NCBI RefSeq assembly: GCF_000151665.1
Contig: NW_013171867.1
Span: 126,946-190,945, forward strand
Origin: Blastocystis hominis
Taxonomy: Eukaryota; Sar; Bigyra; Opalinata; Blastocystidae
Direction of reading: 5' to 3'
Length of the DNA stretch: 64,000 nt
Below are positions 14,749 to 27,001 of this stretch, piece by piece (position 1 is the first letter of the stretch; each line of letters begins with the position of its first letter). The translations under genes were made by a program, and so were the position numbers. Below the pieces are notes generated by a model that made no database searches, had not been told where the DNA came from, and saw only the letters and a program-made list of their open reading frames with translations.

Positions 14749-15450
14749 CCTACTGCTGTCACAAAAAATGATAATGTGAAAATAGAAACTCCCTCAGTTT
14801 AAAGCATCGTTTTCAATTCACTCTTCGAGCTGAGTTGTTTTTTTATTTAGGACATGCATATGTAATTTCATAGTAAGACGAGGAGTCTCAACCCATCATT
14901 AATAACAGAATAAAACAGAGTTATTCTTTTTTAAGCTTTTGGTTCAAAGTTGGATCTGTTGATGCTGTCAGTCGTTTACTGATCAATATACAGTAAATGA
15001 GGTATTAAAAAAGGAAAGCTAGGCTGTATTCGTTTCAGCACTACAGGCTATCATAAAATAAATAAGCAAAATAGCTTGTTTGCTGTTATGAATACTGGAT
15101 ATCTGTGTTGGGTAATAAACACAAGTACACACTACATTTTGTAGGATTATAGACATATTATGGAGGAATACATATTCAGTATTGTTAGACATGATATATA
15201 ATACCGTAGACCATATTTTATTGATATTGCAAGAATGTTGAGCAACTTTTCTTCAGGCATACATATCTTAACTCAAAGTGGTAGTATACAATGTTAATAC
15301 TAGTTTATAACGAATAATAGAAACAAGCTATACTACTCGAATAGTGAAATGATCCATTTTGTTACAATTAGCAGTGACATCGAAATATGTGCTATGCACA
15401 ACACGTTTAAAGTCACAAACAATTATCTTAAAACAATGAGAAGACTACTA
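14749..15450. other. AT-rich spacer, no gene seen
   Basis: About 700 nt between an Hsp70-like gene and a membrane-protein gene. No frame longer than about 60 codons, tRNA or repeat was recognised; it probably holds the promoter of the 13-kb Hsp70-like gene. Confidence 0.6.
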
Positions 15451-16466
15451 TTATATGCATTTACAAAAGTAAAGGATATAGCCCCATATTTTTCCAACAA
15501 TAATATTAACAGTGGCGGTAAGTGAAATACAGACCAAAATCACAGAAGTCCGCTGATTGGTCGTGACTCTAACTTGACCACTTTCCGAATAGGAAGAAGA
15601 TTTTATGGACATGCTTGTGTTTTCAGTTGATATGGAGGTGGAAATGCAGTTCTTCTCATTTATGTTCTCAGAACTACATCCTTTCGTTGCTTCTTCAGCA
15701 GCAATATAGGAATCTTGATAATGACGAACTTGTACACGAATAGAATCACTAGATTCAGATCGATAAGTCGGGATTTCGTATTTATTGTGATAATTACATC
15801 CAGCTGCATTATAACTCAATCCTCGTAAACTAAAATGTCATCATTCATTAACCAATAGAATACTTCATGTTATCAACATTCCATGTGTTTTCTGAAGGTT
15901 TCAATCGAATACAAATGTCATTTAAGTATTTGTCTATTTGACAAGTCATTGTGACATTGTTCAAATGACCGCCCTCTGCCAAACATAAACTTTCACATCG
16001 TTTCCTATATTTCAATACTCTATCGATATACCATACTTATCATTGGAACAGTCGAAATCATAGATATCATAAACATATTGAATATGTCGTGGATATGTTT
16101 GTGAGAAGATGATATGATCTCCATGTTTCAACAAAATGTCGATATTATCATTTGAGCTCAATTGTGTTTCATAATAGAGAGCATCTGTCGTGATACAGCC
16201 TTCAGTGGGATCACTGTTTTGTTTACATTCATCTCGAATGGGATAATAATTTCCGTCTGTAGTAGTGACTTTCTCCATCACATTTTCGTTGACTTTGAAC
16301 ACGAGTCCATCGAACTGTTTAATTCCGTTTGTTTTCCATTCATTCGCAAGTATATTATATCTATAAGTAAATATATGACAATAGAATAAGTAGATTACTT
16401 GTTAATCTCTGTGTTTCTTGAAGCATAAACAAGCGATAAAACGAAGCAGTATAGAATGAGAGACAT
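15451..16466 (-). CDS. Secreted single-pass membrane protein, Cys-rich, paralogue A
   Basis: Four exons (introns 38, 32 and 31 nt) give 304 residues. A signal peptide (MSLILYCFVLSLVYA) is followed by an ectodomain with conserved Cys (CESLCLAEGGHLN, then MTCQIDKYLNDIC, then GCNYHNKY). A C-terminal hydrophobic helix (TSVILVCISLTATVNIIVG) precedes a very short tail. The protein at 41039-42161 shares the C-E-S-[LI]-C ... C ... YL..IC pattern and the architecture, so the two are paralogues. I do not recognise the family. Cell-surface or endomembrane localisation is inferred from the signal peptide and helix. Confidence 0.65.
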
Positions 16467-16734
16467 AATTGATAATGGAATGAGTGGATATAGAATACAG
16501 AAAGGAATAAATATATATATAAATGTATATGAATGTTATATAATAATGTTGAGTTCTGTTATAATTAAACATAGATGTCAGTTTACTGGAAATCAATGAA
16601 TACAAGTAGAATTATGTATTATAAGCATACCATTACGATTCCCTGCCTTGAACAACATGTGTGTGATCGCTAACTTGAAATCTATAGATTACAGTATAGT
16701 AAAACGCTAAGCAGTATCAAAAGTCCACTCCAAA

Positions 16735-18432
16735 TCACAAGAAATTTGGTGAAAGGGGCTGATATCCCTCCTCATTCATCGAGTGATGCCAACAAACATA
16801 ATAATCACCTTCATAAAGTACATCAGCTTTTTCGTCCAGCAATACTTCGTTGTATGCAAAATCCTTACAAATCACTTGAAGAGTTCCTCCAACTTCCAAC
16901 TTAAAACGTAGTGTTAACTGTTGTTGTCCTCTAGGTCGTCTACAGTCTTCTGGATTTATAAACTGCCAAGACTCGACCTCTGTACATTTCTCAATATCAA
17001 CCAATTCTTGTCCCTCATCATCTTCACATTGATAAACACTGATATTAATTCTTTCAGGATAGTCATCGCAATTACAAAACATTTTCTCTGCGGAAGTACA
17101 AGGAATAGTCGTTCCTTTGCTTAGAATAATTGCCACTTGGTCATTTCCAGATTTTAGTCCATAAGAAATTGCAATAGGCTCTGTCATGCTCATTTTTGTT
17201 TTTTTATCGTTCATAATGAGCGCTAATTCATAAGCTCCTTGAGAAACACAGTTCATTGAATCGATTTTCTCAAATAGTTTTCGTTTAAATTGCTCCTTAT
17301 ATAGTAACTGACGGAAAGCCACCAATTGAGAAGAACCTCCAACTAATAGAATGTGTGACAGTACACCTGACTTTTGACTTGGCTTGTCTGTAATGTAATG
17401 AAGAGGCTTTAGTACTGCAGATTCCATGCAATTCATAATTGCTTCAGTTACTTCCCTAAATGGAATTTCAATGGTCTCAATCTCAGTAGTTAAGTAGGAT
17501 ACATCGATTTCGTATGTAAGGTGTTCATTCTTCCTTAAAAAGCCTTCATAATTGTCATCATCCTTAGTCTTCATATTGACTGCTATCTTGACTTCTTCAC
17601 AAATGTTCCTTAGTCTCGCCAGTTTTCGTACAGTTCCTTTCTTCGATTTGTCGATTACAACATCATAGCCATCCCTCAATTTAGCTAAAACAAGATCCAT
17701 TATTGCATTATCTATATCATTTCCTCCTAGGCATGGATTTCCAGCGTTATCTTCAACTTTAAATCTGCCATTTCCCAAATATCGGATCACAGAAAAGTCT
17801 AAAGTGCCGCCTCCAAAATCAACTACAAATACATTGGTGTCTTTTTTTAACGTAGGAAAGAGTCCTTTCACTGCAGTTTTACACCATGATAATCCTGCAG
17901 CTGTTGGCTCAGTGATCATTTTGTCGATTTTTAAACCTGCTTTCTCTGCAGCTTTACGAATTGCTTTTACTTGGTTATCAAGGAAATTAGCTGGCCTTGT
18001 TACATAAGCTTTGGCAAATGTTCGTTCACAAATTGCTTCAGCACTTGCTTTTATCCACTTAAATAATTCGCAGGCAACATCTATGCAACTTACCATCTTC
18101 GATTCATCTTCACTCACAACAAAATATGGATAACCATCATCTCCACGAACAACATCACATCCAAATATATCCTTCTTTTCCAATTTCAAATACTCGTCAT
18201 ATGTTTTTCCAATCAATCGTTTTACACACGAAACTACAAAATGACCAGGTTTACCCATATTAAGTTTTGCTGGTTTTCCTACTTTCACTCCCTTGTCAGT
18301 ATATTCAACAAATGAAGGAAAAGAGTAATCCCCTGAGCCTTGATTGTTCCATAACTGTACTCTATTTTTGTTATTGAATGCACATGCAGTAGAGTTGGTA
18401 GTACCAAAATCGATTGCTAAGATCTCTTCCAT
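16735..18432 (-). CDS. Divergent Hsp70-like ATPase, paralogue 2
   Basis: An intronless frame of 565 residues, clearly a duplicate of the protein at 13108-14748. Long identical blocks include YDEYLKLEKKDIFGCDVVRG and CIDVACELFKWIKASAE. ATPase motifs: AIDFGTTNSTACAF, TEPTAAGLSW, VVDFGGGTLDFSVI and LVGGSSQL. It carries a 19-residue C-terminal extension relative to its partner. The two genes are in direct orientation, separated by about 2 kb with one unrelated gene between, so the duplication is not strictly adjacent. No TGTTTGTT is found next to its TGA. Confidence 0.88.
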   Translation of the reverse strand: MEEILAIDFGTTNSTACAFNNKNRVQLWNNQGSGDYSFPSFVEYTDKGVKVGKPAKLNMGKPGHFVVSCVKRLIGKTYDEYLKLEKKDIFGCDVVRGDDGYPYFVVSEDESKMVSCIDVACELFKWIKASAEAICERTFAKAYVTRPANFLDNQVKAIRKAAEKAGLKIDKMITEPTAAGLSWCKTAVKGLFPTLKKDTNVFVVDFGGGTLDFSVIRYLGNGRFKVEDNAGNPCLGGNDIDNAIMDLVLAKLRDGYDVVIDKSKKGTVRKLARLRNICEEVKIAVNMKTKDDDNYEGFLRKNEHLTYEIDVSYLTTEIETIEIPFREVTEAIMNCMESAVLKPLHYITDKPSQKSGVLSHILLVGGSSQLVAFRQLLYKEQFKRKLFEKIDSMNCVSQGAYELALIMNDKKTKMSMTEPIAISYGLKSGNDQVAIILSKGTTIPCTSAEKMFCNCDDYPERINISVYQCEDDEGQELVDIEKCTEVESWQFINPEDCRRPRGQQQLTLRFKLEVGGTLQVICKDFAYNEVLLDEKADVLYEGDYYVCWHHSMNEEGYQPLSPNFL

Positions 18433-18663
18433 CTCTGTAAAATTAACAATACAAAATATGTGGTCACTTTTTGTGAAACTCCCTCAGTTTCCTCAAATAA
18501 CAATTCGTTTTACACAAAACTGCTGTCTTTTTGTTTTTTAAATCAAAGATCAAGCTAATACAAAAGTCGCCTACTAGTATTACTGTCGCACAAACAATAT
18601 TATTTCTCTAAGAGTTTTGGAGAGCCTGTTACAATAAATACTTGCAGAAACAATGCTTCTGAT

Positions 18664-18671
18664 AACAAACA
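18664..18671 (-). terminator. TGTTTGTT 3'-end element of the NEMP-like gene
   Basis: GAA-T-GAAC-TGTTTGTT: four bases between the stop T and the element. Confidence 0.75.
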
Positions 18672-18673
18672 GT

Positions 18674-20461
18674 TCATTCCCAACCACTTGACGTAGGAAT
18701 ATGGAAGTTCTCTGAAGGTAATGTTCTCCTCCGCTCTCGAATTTCTTCTCTTCTTCTCTCCTCTCTTCTTTTTCGATGCAGTCGCCTCTCAGCATTACGA
18801 TAGTCTTCCATGTCCTTTTCATAAATACACGTATTTCCATGGTCACTATCACATCTATAAATATCTTTATCAATCTTCACATTATCAGCGGCAACATCGG
18901 AATCATCATCATCATCATCATCATCGCTGTTTCGGCTCTGCACTTCTCTTTTCATATCGCTCTCCGAAATACTGACCTCCTCCGCTTCCATCTGCTTGTA
19001 CTTCCCATTCTGCAAAAACTCATCGCGATCATTCCTCTGCTGATACACAAGATCGAGTGTGCCTTGTTTCTTCTGCTGCTCCTCGATTTCCTTTATCATC
19101 CTCGCGATCTCCTGCGGCGAATGATTCTACTGAGTAGCCCGCAGCGGTCCTACAGTGTCGATAATGTCCATTCCAGTGAGCAAAAACAGCGACAAAATCG
19201 GTTTGGGGCATTTCAAGCGAGGAATCAGCTCTGGATTCTCGATCAGCTTCTGCCGAAGCTTCTGGATCTCCTGAATCGTGTATTTCTGGCAGTTCGCTTC
19301 GTATTCTTTCTCGGAGAGATAGACATGCTTCGGAGCGAAGAGCTTGTTCCATCTGCACCTCACAAACCCGATCAAATCGAACAATCGCGAAGTGATTGCG
19401 CTGATTCTCTTCATCAGGACGAAGAAAACGGGGAAGGACAGCAGCGAGAACGTCACCGACGCCGTCGAATTCATGATCAGCGTGAAGGAAATCACTTTCA
19501 ATCCCCAGCGAACCGTGTCGAACAGCGACGTGGGCTGCGCTTGCGGCCCCGAAAACACTTTCATTCGGACGAGCAGCACGCCGATAAACGCGAAAACGGC
19601 CATGTAGACGAACACTAATTGGTAGTGTTCCACGACGAACTTCCAAATGAACGTCTGGAACCAGTGGCGGAAGAAGGAAGTGAGGCCGACCGAGTATGTG
19701 ACGGCTGCGACGCCCATCGCGGCGTTGTTGGAGCCGTATCGCTTGATAACGAAGAAGAGGATGAGGAGAATGCCGAAGAGGGCGGAGAGAGAGGCTGCGG
19801 TGAAATAGTAGAAGCCTTTGGATTGGCTGAGACTGTGCATGAGGGAGGGGAGAGAAGAAGCAACCGGTTCGAAAAGGCGAAGAGGAAGAAGCCAAGAACG
19901 AGACGGAGTGGGAAACCGTAATCGAATTCTGGATAAGGAGGAAAGCGCAGAACGTACCGTATCGTCTGGAAACGGTTATTTCCATGTAGCCTCCTTCGGT
20001 ACCCTGCCTGAGCATATACTGGAAGCAAGTGGGCCCATAGGGAGACAAATAAAACTCGGTTTGCTTCTTTGTAGCGTCTTCTCGTGAATCGTAGAGCGCG
20101 TTCATGTTAAAATCGTAATCCCTATGGTAGTCACATTTTTGAAAATCCATACTCCCACACTTTACCTATCAAAAAAGTAAATGCTCGAATCAAGTTGCTA
20201 TCTGGGCTGTCGATCCGATAGGAAAGTTCCCTGTATGAGTAGGGGACGGTTACAACCATAACATTCCAAATATCAAGTGGCGACCATGATCCTTTGATGC
20301 AGTATTTTGTATGCTTATTCGGCCCCACCTATATAAAGATATTCCAAATGGGGCCGTACTTCTATATCTTCCGTTATAGTTCTTGCAGATCCTTCGGTAA
20401 ATAAGAATAAAAATACAAGTGAGAATATAGCCAATGCATTTAAACTACTACACACTCTCAT
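18674..20461 (-). CDS. NEMP: NEMP/TMEM194-family nuclear-envelope membrane protein
   Basis: Six exons (introns 31, 31, 29, 32 and 27 nt) give 545 residues. Order: signal peptide (ALAIFSLVFLFLF), a lumenal domain, then five or so helices starting FPLRLVLGFFLFAFSNRLSQ. Next comes the family tail motif YLSEKEYEANCQKYTIQEIQ, matching LLTEEEYxxQGxxET in animal NEMP1. The C-terminal region is charged, with a poly-Asp run and an Arg/Glu-rich stretch. NEMP proteins sit in the inner nuclear membrane, stiffen the envelope and matter for fertility in animals. The assignment rests on topology plus the EEEY-like motif. The stop TGA is followed by TGTTTGTT at the usual spacing (18664-18671). Confidence 0.75.
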
Positions 20462-20540
20462 TGTATTTTCGTTATGTATTTTTCTTTACATATGACCTGG
20501 CTATCAGTCTCTAAGATTACACACTCTCTACCTAAGTGAA

Positions 20541-20613
20541 GCCTTTTTAGCTCAGTTGGTAGAGCACCCGCCTTGTAAGCGGAAGGTCCTGGGTTCGATT
20601 CCCAGAGGGGGCA
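20541..20613 (+). tRNA. tRNA-Thr (anticodon UGU)
   Basis: A 73-nt cloverleaf. The D arm is GCTCAGTTGGTAGAGC, the anticodon loop CTTGTAA (UGU at positions 34-36), and the T arm CTGGGTTCGATTCCCAG. The acceptor stem closes with several G-T pairs, and A is the discriminator. A and B boxes (TAGCTCAGTTGG, GGTTCGATTCC) are intact. CCA is not encoded and there is no intron. A T-run near 20650 could stop RNA polymerase III. Confidence 0.95.
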
Positions 20614-20669
20614 TTCTCTATCTATTGTTTCGGCTGCTCTTCCCTACTATTTTTGTTTGTACCTGTGAA

Positions 20670-21910
20670 ATGCTCTCTCGCTTTTCACTCCTGAGACAGG
20701 CTGCTCCCAATCCAATTTTGCTGAGGAGAGGCTTTTCTTCCTTGCTATCCACTCCCGCTGCCTCCAAGTCTTTTTCTCCTTGTGCTCTGAGGAGTATGCG
20801 ATTGGGACAGACTATTTGCCGTCGAGAATTCGCTTCCTCGGGCTCCACTTGGAATTTCCCCTCCAGAACGCTCGCGTTTTTTGCCCTTTCGTCGTTGGGC
20901 ATCGTGGGAGGCTTTTACGTAATGTCCTACTCAATGAAGGTATTTGTACTATTTGCTTTTGAGTGTAGCGCTCCAATATCTATGCGGAAACGATGAATAT
21001 TGTAGAAAGATGTCCTCTTGTAACAGATATCACGGGAACTCCTGTGGAAGAGAAGGGTTTGATCAAAGGTAAGATGGCGCACGGAGTAGCCGACATGCAC
21101 TTTCTAGCGAAGGGGCCGAAGGGGGATGTGCACATCTCTCTGACGGGTAGTCGTCTTATGCAGAGTCGTAATCCTCAGGAAAGCTCCGGAAGGACAGCAA
21201 GGTGGACTACGACCTTGTTTCCGTCGACGTTCACTCTTCTTCCAACAAAAACCAACCGATAAAGCTTGTGGAAGGGGGGAATGTGATTGTGCCTTTAGTG
21301 GAAGCTGTTCGTTCTTTGTAGTATGTGTTTGCTTATCTATAGCCTATTTCCGTAGTTGCTGCCGAAGAACCTGCCGATCCAGAAGCGAAGAGTAATGCAG
21401 CGGCTACCGCCCCAAAACAGTACGGATTCCTGCTCGACAAGCCGTGGTACTATCGAGTGGGTCTTGCGGTGGCGTGCGGCGTGGTTCTGGGCGTCATCTC
21501 CTCGGTGATGATCATGAGCTTCCGCCAAGCCCCCAAGAACTCCTCCGCCTATCAGAGTTTGCTGTCTCTGCTGAAGGAGAACCCGATCTCGCGCGATCTG
21601 CTGGGCGAGAATGTAGCGTTGCAGGACTGGTTGCATGTAGATCAAGAGCGCGGGCGAGCTGGTGGGCAAGAGCGAGGAGAACTGGGCGAACTTCTCCGTG
21701 AAGATGAGCGGGAAGAAGGGCGCGGGCACTGTGCACTGCCAGGCGTTCCGGCAGGGCGATTCGTGGCGATTCACGGTGGTCTCGCTGGACAGCGCAGGGA
21801 AGCGCGTCTATCTGTGCAAGTGGCTTGTTTTCTCGAACAAACACACGACAAAGCGGAAAGTTTCCAAGGGCAATTTGATTAAATCTTGGAATAAGGTACG
21901 GACTTCATGA
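20670..21910 (+). CDS. Protein with two Coa1/Tim21-like domains, probably organellar
   Basis: Five exons (introns 29, 32, 36 and 28 nt) give 371 residues. The N-terminus is Arg/Ser-rich without acids (MLSRFSLLRQAAPNPILLRR), like a mitochondrial presequence, then a helix (LAFFALSSLGIVGGFYVMS). The next segment (IYAETMNIVERCPL ... GPKGDVHISLTGKLRKD) has the Coa1/Tim21 pattern. After a second helix (VGLAVACGVVLGVISSVMI) the pattern recurs: SLLSLLKENPISRDLLGENI ... KKGAGTVHCQAFRQGDSWRF. Coa1 assists cytochrome oxidase assembly and Tim21 links import complexes; Blastocystis organelles lack complex IV, so an import-type role is the likelier of the two. The last exon overlaps the 3' end of the opposite gene by about 30 nt. 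Confidence 0.55.
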
Positions 21911-24900
21911 TGTTGATGTTCTTCTTTCCTCCTCTGACGGCGCTGCGAGCACGGACCTTCTTCTTGTCGCTGCGGAACTTGATGACGATGACGACCACAA
22001 TGATCAGCACGACCACAGCCACGATGATCAACGTAAGGAACGTGTTCTCGTTCATGCACACACCGATCGTCATTCCCCACTCGGGCTCGTTCTTGCCCAT
22101 TCGGCAGGTGCGGCGCAGCGTTCCCGACGAGCCCTCCACCGCGCAGTCGTACGTCGCCGTCTCGCCGATCGGCGTTCGGTCGAACTTCTCGTCCGGCTCG
22201 CACCAACCGATCACAATTCGCATCTTGAACGAGGCTCGCGCAGATCCCATGTCGTTGTACGCGGTCACCGTGTAAGTTCTCGAGGCCATCTCCTTCGTCG
22301 GGGTGCCAACGATCTCTCCCGATTTCTGGTCGATCGACAGGCCTTCCGGCAGCTGCGGCTGGATGTCGAAGCCGTCGACCAGGCCGTACCAGTCGGGCTT
22401 CACGCCGCTGGCCTCCGCGTTGACGTAGATTCTGTACTCCGGCTCCGTGTAGGCGAGGTTGGTGGGAGCGAACTTCTTGCACTTGTCCAGAATGATGTCG
22501 CCGAGACGATTATCCTTGCACTCGCGGTACGAATAGCCGTCGTAGTTCTCGGGACACACGCTCACCGATATCTGGCCATCTCCGGTGGACGGATACTCGC
22601 CCACGCCCGGACAGAACTTGGTGGTCTCGAAGGGGCAATACGCGAACTCGATCTCATCGATGGTGAAGCCGGAAGGCAGCTGCACGCGGTCGAACACGAA
22701 CATGAACTGGTTGAAGCCGATCAGACCGTTCGGCACGTTCTTCTCATACCGAGAACGATCCGGGAACCTGGCGCTCTTCATCTGGTCGAACGTGTACCAG
22801 ACCTTGTCGTCCGCGCGTCTCGCGTAGATCGTGAAGTCGATCTCTCCGTGGTTGCCGTCCGTGTAGATGCGGTACTGGTTGAACAGAAGGCCGTCCAGAT
22901 TCTCGTAGGTGAAGTTGAAGTAGGTTCCCTGGACCCAGTCCCACGCAATATAGTTCGTAATACTGTTATCGAACAGCGCGTAGGTGTAGCCGCTGGTCGG
23001 CGTCGTGCTGTAGTACGAAGCCACGTCGGCGCGCACCGGGGCGCAGTCGCCAGTCGCCAGAACCGCGTTCACGTTGAACTTGCACAGGTCGGTGGTGGCC
23101 TGCGTGGAGGTGCGGTGCAGCTCGAAAGCCAGCACGTTCTCACCCGCCTTCGCTCCCTTCAGCTGCAGCGGGATGGAGAACTCGACCAGACCCCAGGTGG
23201 AGCGGTCCTGCGTGGCGTCCGTGTCGTACGTGACCTCGGTGGGCATGTTGCTGCGGTACACTCTCGCGCCATTCAGATAGGCCACGATACCCGCGCCATA
23301 GTTCACGGCCACGTTCAGCACAGGGTACGTCGTCAAGCTCGGGATGTTGAACTTGTAGCGGAAGTAGCGGGTCTTGCCGTCGTACGCGATGTCGTCGCCG
23401 CCTCGCTTCGCCTCCCACTCCGAATCATCGTAGCTAGTCGAGTACCAATTGCGGCTCGCAGCCTTGCCCGCGAAGGACTTCCACTCGGTCTTGTCCTGCG
23501 TGGCCACGATGTTGGTACTGAAGGTGTATGTCTTCGAGACAGGTCGCTCCGAGCCGCTAGGAACCGTTCCGAAGCCGAGCGAGTATCCCTGGCTCGTCAG
23601 GATGCGGTAGCCGGCGGGCATGCGCCAACCGTCCGTATCGGCGTCCTGGAACTTGAAGGTGTAGATGTCCTTGTCGAGACAGAAGTACTTGTAGTGGAAC
23701 TGGTTGCTGTACTCCAGTCCGTCCTCCTTCTGATAGACGGGCTCGCCGCTCGCAGAAGCTCCCTTGTACAGATACCAGGTCTGCTCCTTGGGGAACGAGT
23801 CCGAGCGAATAATCAGCTCGATCATGGCCTTGTCGCACTCAATGATCTGGAGGAAAAGCACGGTGGTGGAGAGAGTGCCGTTCAGACGACGCGCAGTAAT
23901 CGTGTGCTGCGTCATCGGATAGAGCGTCACATCCGTTCCGCGAATGATACCCGTGACACTATCGAGAGTGAGGAAGCTAGGAAGCTTGGGAGAGGCCGAG
24001 AACTGCTTGTAGTAGTGCGAGTTGGGGTTCAGATCCGTGAAGTCCACGTTCAGATAGCCCGTCGAGTTTCCGTTATAGCTCAGTTCGGGCATTTCGTGGG
24101 CAATGGAATCTGCGTACAGAGCGATCTCCATCAGATCGATCGTGCAGAGCGAGCCGGGCGCGGTGAGCTGGCTGAAGCGGTACTTGTTGAAGGGCTTCGT
24201 GTTGTAGACCCACACTTCCTTCTGCTGGCCGCGCGACCACCACAGCGAGTCCGTGACATTGTCCAGATCGGTCCAGTCGGCGTCCTCCGGGTTCTTGGCC
24301 TGGAACTTCCAAGCGGACGTGGCGTTCTTGTTGTTCTGCGTGCTGGAAACGATCACGTACTTGGAGATCCACTCACGACGGTCGTCGTTGAAGGAGATCT
24401 CGACATATCGGTCTTTACTGCACGAAGTGGACGTGTAGAAGGTCGTGGAGGACATATCGAAAAGGTTCTCAACGCCCTGCGCATCCGTAGCCGTCGCAGT
24501 GAAGTCGAAGATGCGACCCACGCTCTCGCGACCCGTCAAGTGGAGAGTCGCATCGAAGTCGGAAGTCTTCTGAGACTCCGAAGCGGCAAGCAGCAGAATG
24601 GTAATGACGTTCGTTCCCTTCTTCAGGATCTGGTGAACCTCGTTATCCTCAGTGCTCGGAAGAGCAACCGGGAAAGACACACGACGGTACTTCAGTTCAT
24701 CGTAGCTGTCCGAAGCAGGATCCGTAAGGTTCTCGTTCTCAATATCGATGTGGTTGCGGAACAGCTCGTATCCATTCACCACCACCACGCATCCGTGCTT
24801 GTAGCGAATGCCCATTTCAAACATCGATCCTCGAAGGTCATCTTCCAGAGTGAAGCTCTTCTTGTAAAGCTGAATGTGGTTGGAAGACTCCTCGAACTCT

Positions 24901-27001
24901 CCCTTCTTTCCCTTCTTCCAGTCCTCCGGAACCGTGCTCTGCTTCCAGTCCGAAGGAAGCTCGCCCATCTTGTACGACCACTCGCTTCCGCGAGGAATCG
25001 TGTCGCCCAGGTAGAGCGTGATCGAAGGAGAGTAGCCCGAAGCAAGATCGTACTTCCACTTCACGATCGTCACCGTCTCGTCGTCATAAACCGTGTTAAT
25101 CTTGATGTAGGAGTTCACATCCCACTGGTTCGTCGAAATCTGATCCAGAGACAGCTCATAGAGACCGCTCTCCACGCAGTATCGGTTCTTCACCGTGGTG
25201 GATGCCTTCTGGTTCGAGTTCTGCCAGACCGTCTCCACAGCCGCTCCGGTCTTGACGTTGTACAGCGTGTGCGTTTCGTAGGCATAGCCAGAAGAGCCGT
25301 ACGTGCGCTCCACTTCAATAATCGTCTTGTCACACTCCGTAACAGTCAGCTTGAACGACGCCTCCGTGCTGAAGGGCTTCGAAGCCGAGATGGTGAACGT
25401 CTCATCCACAGTGGCGGTGGGAATACCCGTAACCGTGCAGGTAGCGGGGTCGAGCGACAAGCCGGCAGGGAGCGAAGGACGCACCGTGCAAGTGTTGAAG
25501 CCATCGTAGATAGGACCCACGTTCACAGAGCTCACACGAGCCGTCGCGCTAACCTGCTCATAGTTCAGCTCCATGCTCTCGGGCACGGCATAGCGACAAG
25601 TCAAGAGCGCCATTTCGTTGAAACGAAGATTGCCAGTTTGGGTCTCCTTAATCTCCATGCGCAGAAGCTGGTAGTTCTTCTCGTTCGTCACCAGGTTAAA
25701 CTGGTTCTCGTCGTTGCTTCCGTACTCCACGCCCTCCTTGTTCAGAAGACGCTCATCGGCCGAGGAAGCTCCCTTCTTTCCTCCGTAAAGAATGAAGGAG
25801 GAGGGATGCTGGGTGCGAGAGTAGTACGTGTTGATGCTGAACGCGTTGATCTGAGGAATCCAATTGCTCCACTGGACCTGCACGTAGTGCTCGGCTTCGG
25901 TCTCGTACCAAGAGGACGTAACATCGAAATCAAACGCTTTCTGGGGACCATTGTAGGCGCTAACACTCTTGTCACTGTCGGATGTGATCGTGAAGGTCTC
26001 ATAGCTTCGGTAACAGCCTGCGCAGTAAGCGAGAATCACACACAATCAATCCTACTGGATCCGAAGTCGGCAGTGTAGGGAGCGAGGAACGTTCCGATTC
26101 TAAGCGAATGGGAATCCGAATCTGCAAAGTGGAACTCCATAGCAACCACGTTGTTCTCACCCTCCACTTCCAATCCGTTACGAATGATGCTGTGGTGGGT
26201 CAGATATCCATAGTCTCCAGTACTCGACGTCGAGGCCGAAACAGCGCCACTACACCTCACCAGTCAGGATCAAATCGTACTCAGGCATGTTATCACGGAA
26301 CACTTCCTTTCCATTCACATAGATAACCACACCATATTGCAAATAATAAGTCAACTCATAAGCAGCCATGTTCGAAATTCCAGTAAATCGGTGGCGAACA
26401 TACACGGTTCCCGAATAGTAGGCATTCGTGTTACCCTCAACGGTGTCCCAATCTTCATCGTTGAAACTTGCAACAATCCAGTTCGAGCTGCTCTGAGCCG
26501 TATTAGTCACTTGCCAAGAAGAAGATGTTTCAATGAGATACATCACTACAAATTAGAGTCCATAAAAGGCTCATTACGAGCAAAAGTATGTCGCTCTTCA
26601 GATTTCTCAGTCATAAATCCAAAATAGACAAGCTGACCATCCGGTCCGAGGATACGAATATAAGCTCCCGCAGACCAGGCATCATTAGCGCTACGCCTCA
26701 GAAAATGCACTGTTCATCAAACCTGTCCTTCATAACGAGGGTGTACATGCCGTCTGATGTTTTCCTAATACAATGATAGTAGCTACGGATAGCATTGTTC
26801 GTAAAGGTTTCGCTAGTAGCAAGCAAGACATCATTGTGAAGGATTTGGTAAGACTCTTCACTAGCCCATGCAAGTGTCTTCTTTTCAACGCGAATCTCGT
26901 ACTCACTTGAAGTACAACTATCCACTACGGCAATTACAAAAACTACGGTTAAGAGCCACATGCAGAATAATCTTACGTGCAAATAGCAAAATAGCCTTCA
27001 T
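21879..27001 (-). CDS. Giant modular type I surface protein
   Basis: Six exons (introns 34, 32, 32, 31 and 38 nt) give 1651 residues. A signal peptide (MKAILLFALFVIAVVDS) opens the protein. The ectodomain repeats a set of beta modules: discoidin-like blocks (SSWYETEAEHYVQVQW), CUB-like stretches, galactose-binding-like blocks with GxxVYLNG-type turns (VVNGYELFRN, AYLNGARVYRS) and He_PIG-type Ig segments (LSLDPATCTVTGIPTATVDE; LSIDQKSGEIVGTPT). Two complement-control-like Cys modules follow. One helix (LIIVAVVVLIIVVVIVI) and a basic tail end it. Such proteins usually act in adhesion; function here is inferred. The TAA is at 21879 and TGTTTGTT about 33 nt beyond. Confidence 0.75.

Noticed and set aside
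22848-26078. A 1076-codon open frame on the plus strand
   Set aside because: It is antisense to the giant surface-protein gene. GC-rich codon choice leaves few antisense stops, and the translation is Arg/Val-rich with no domain pattern.
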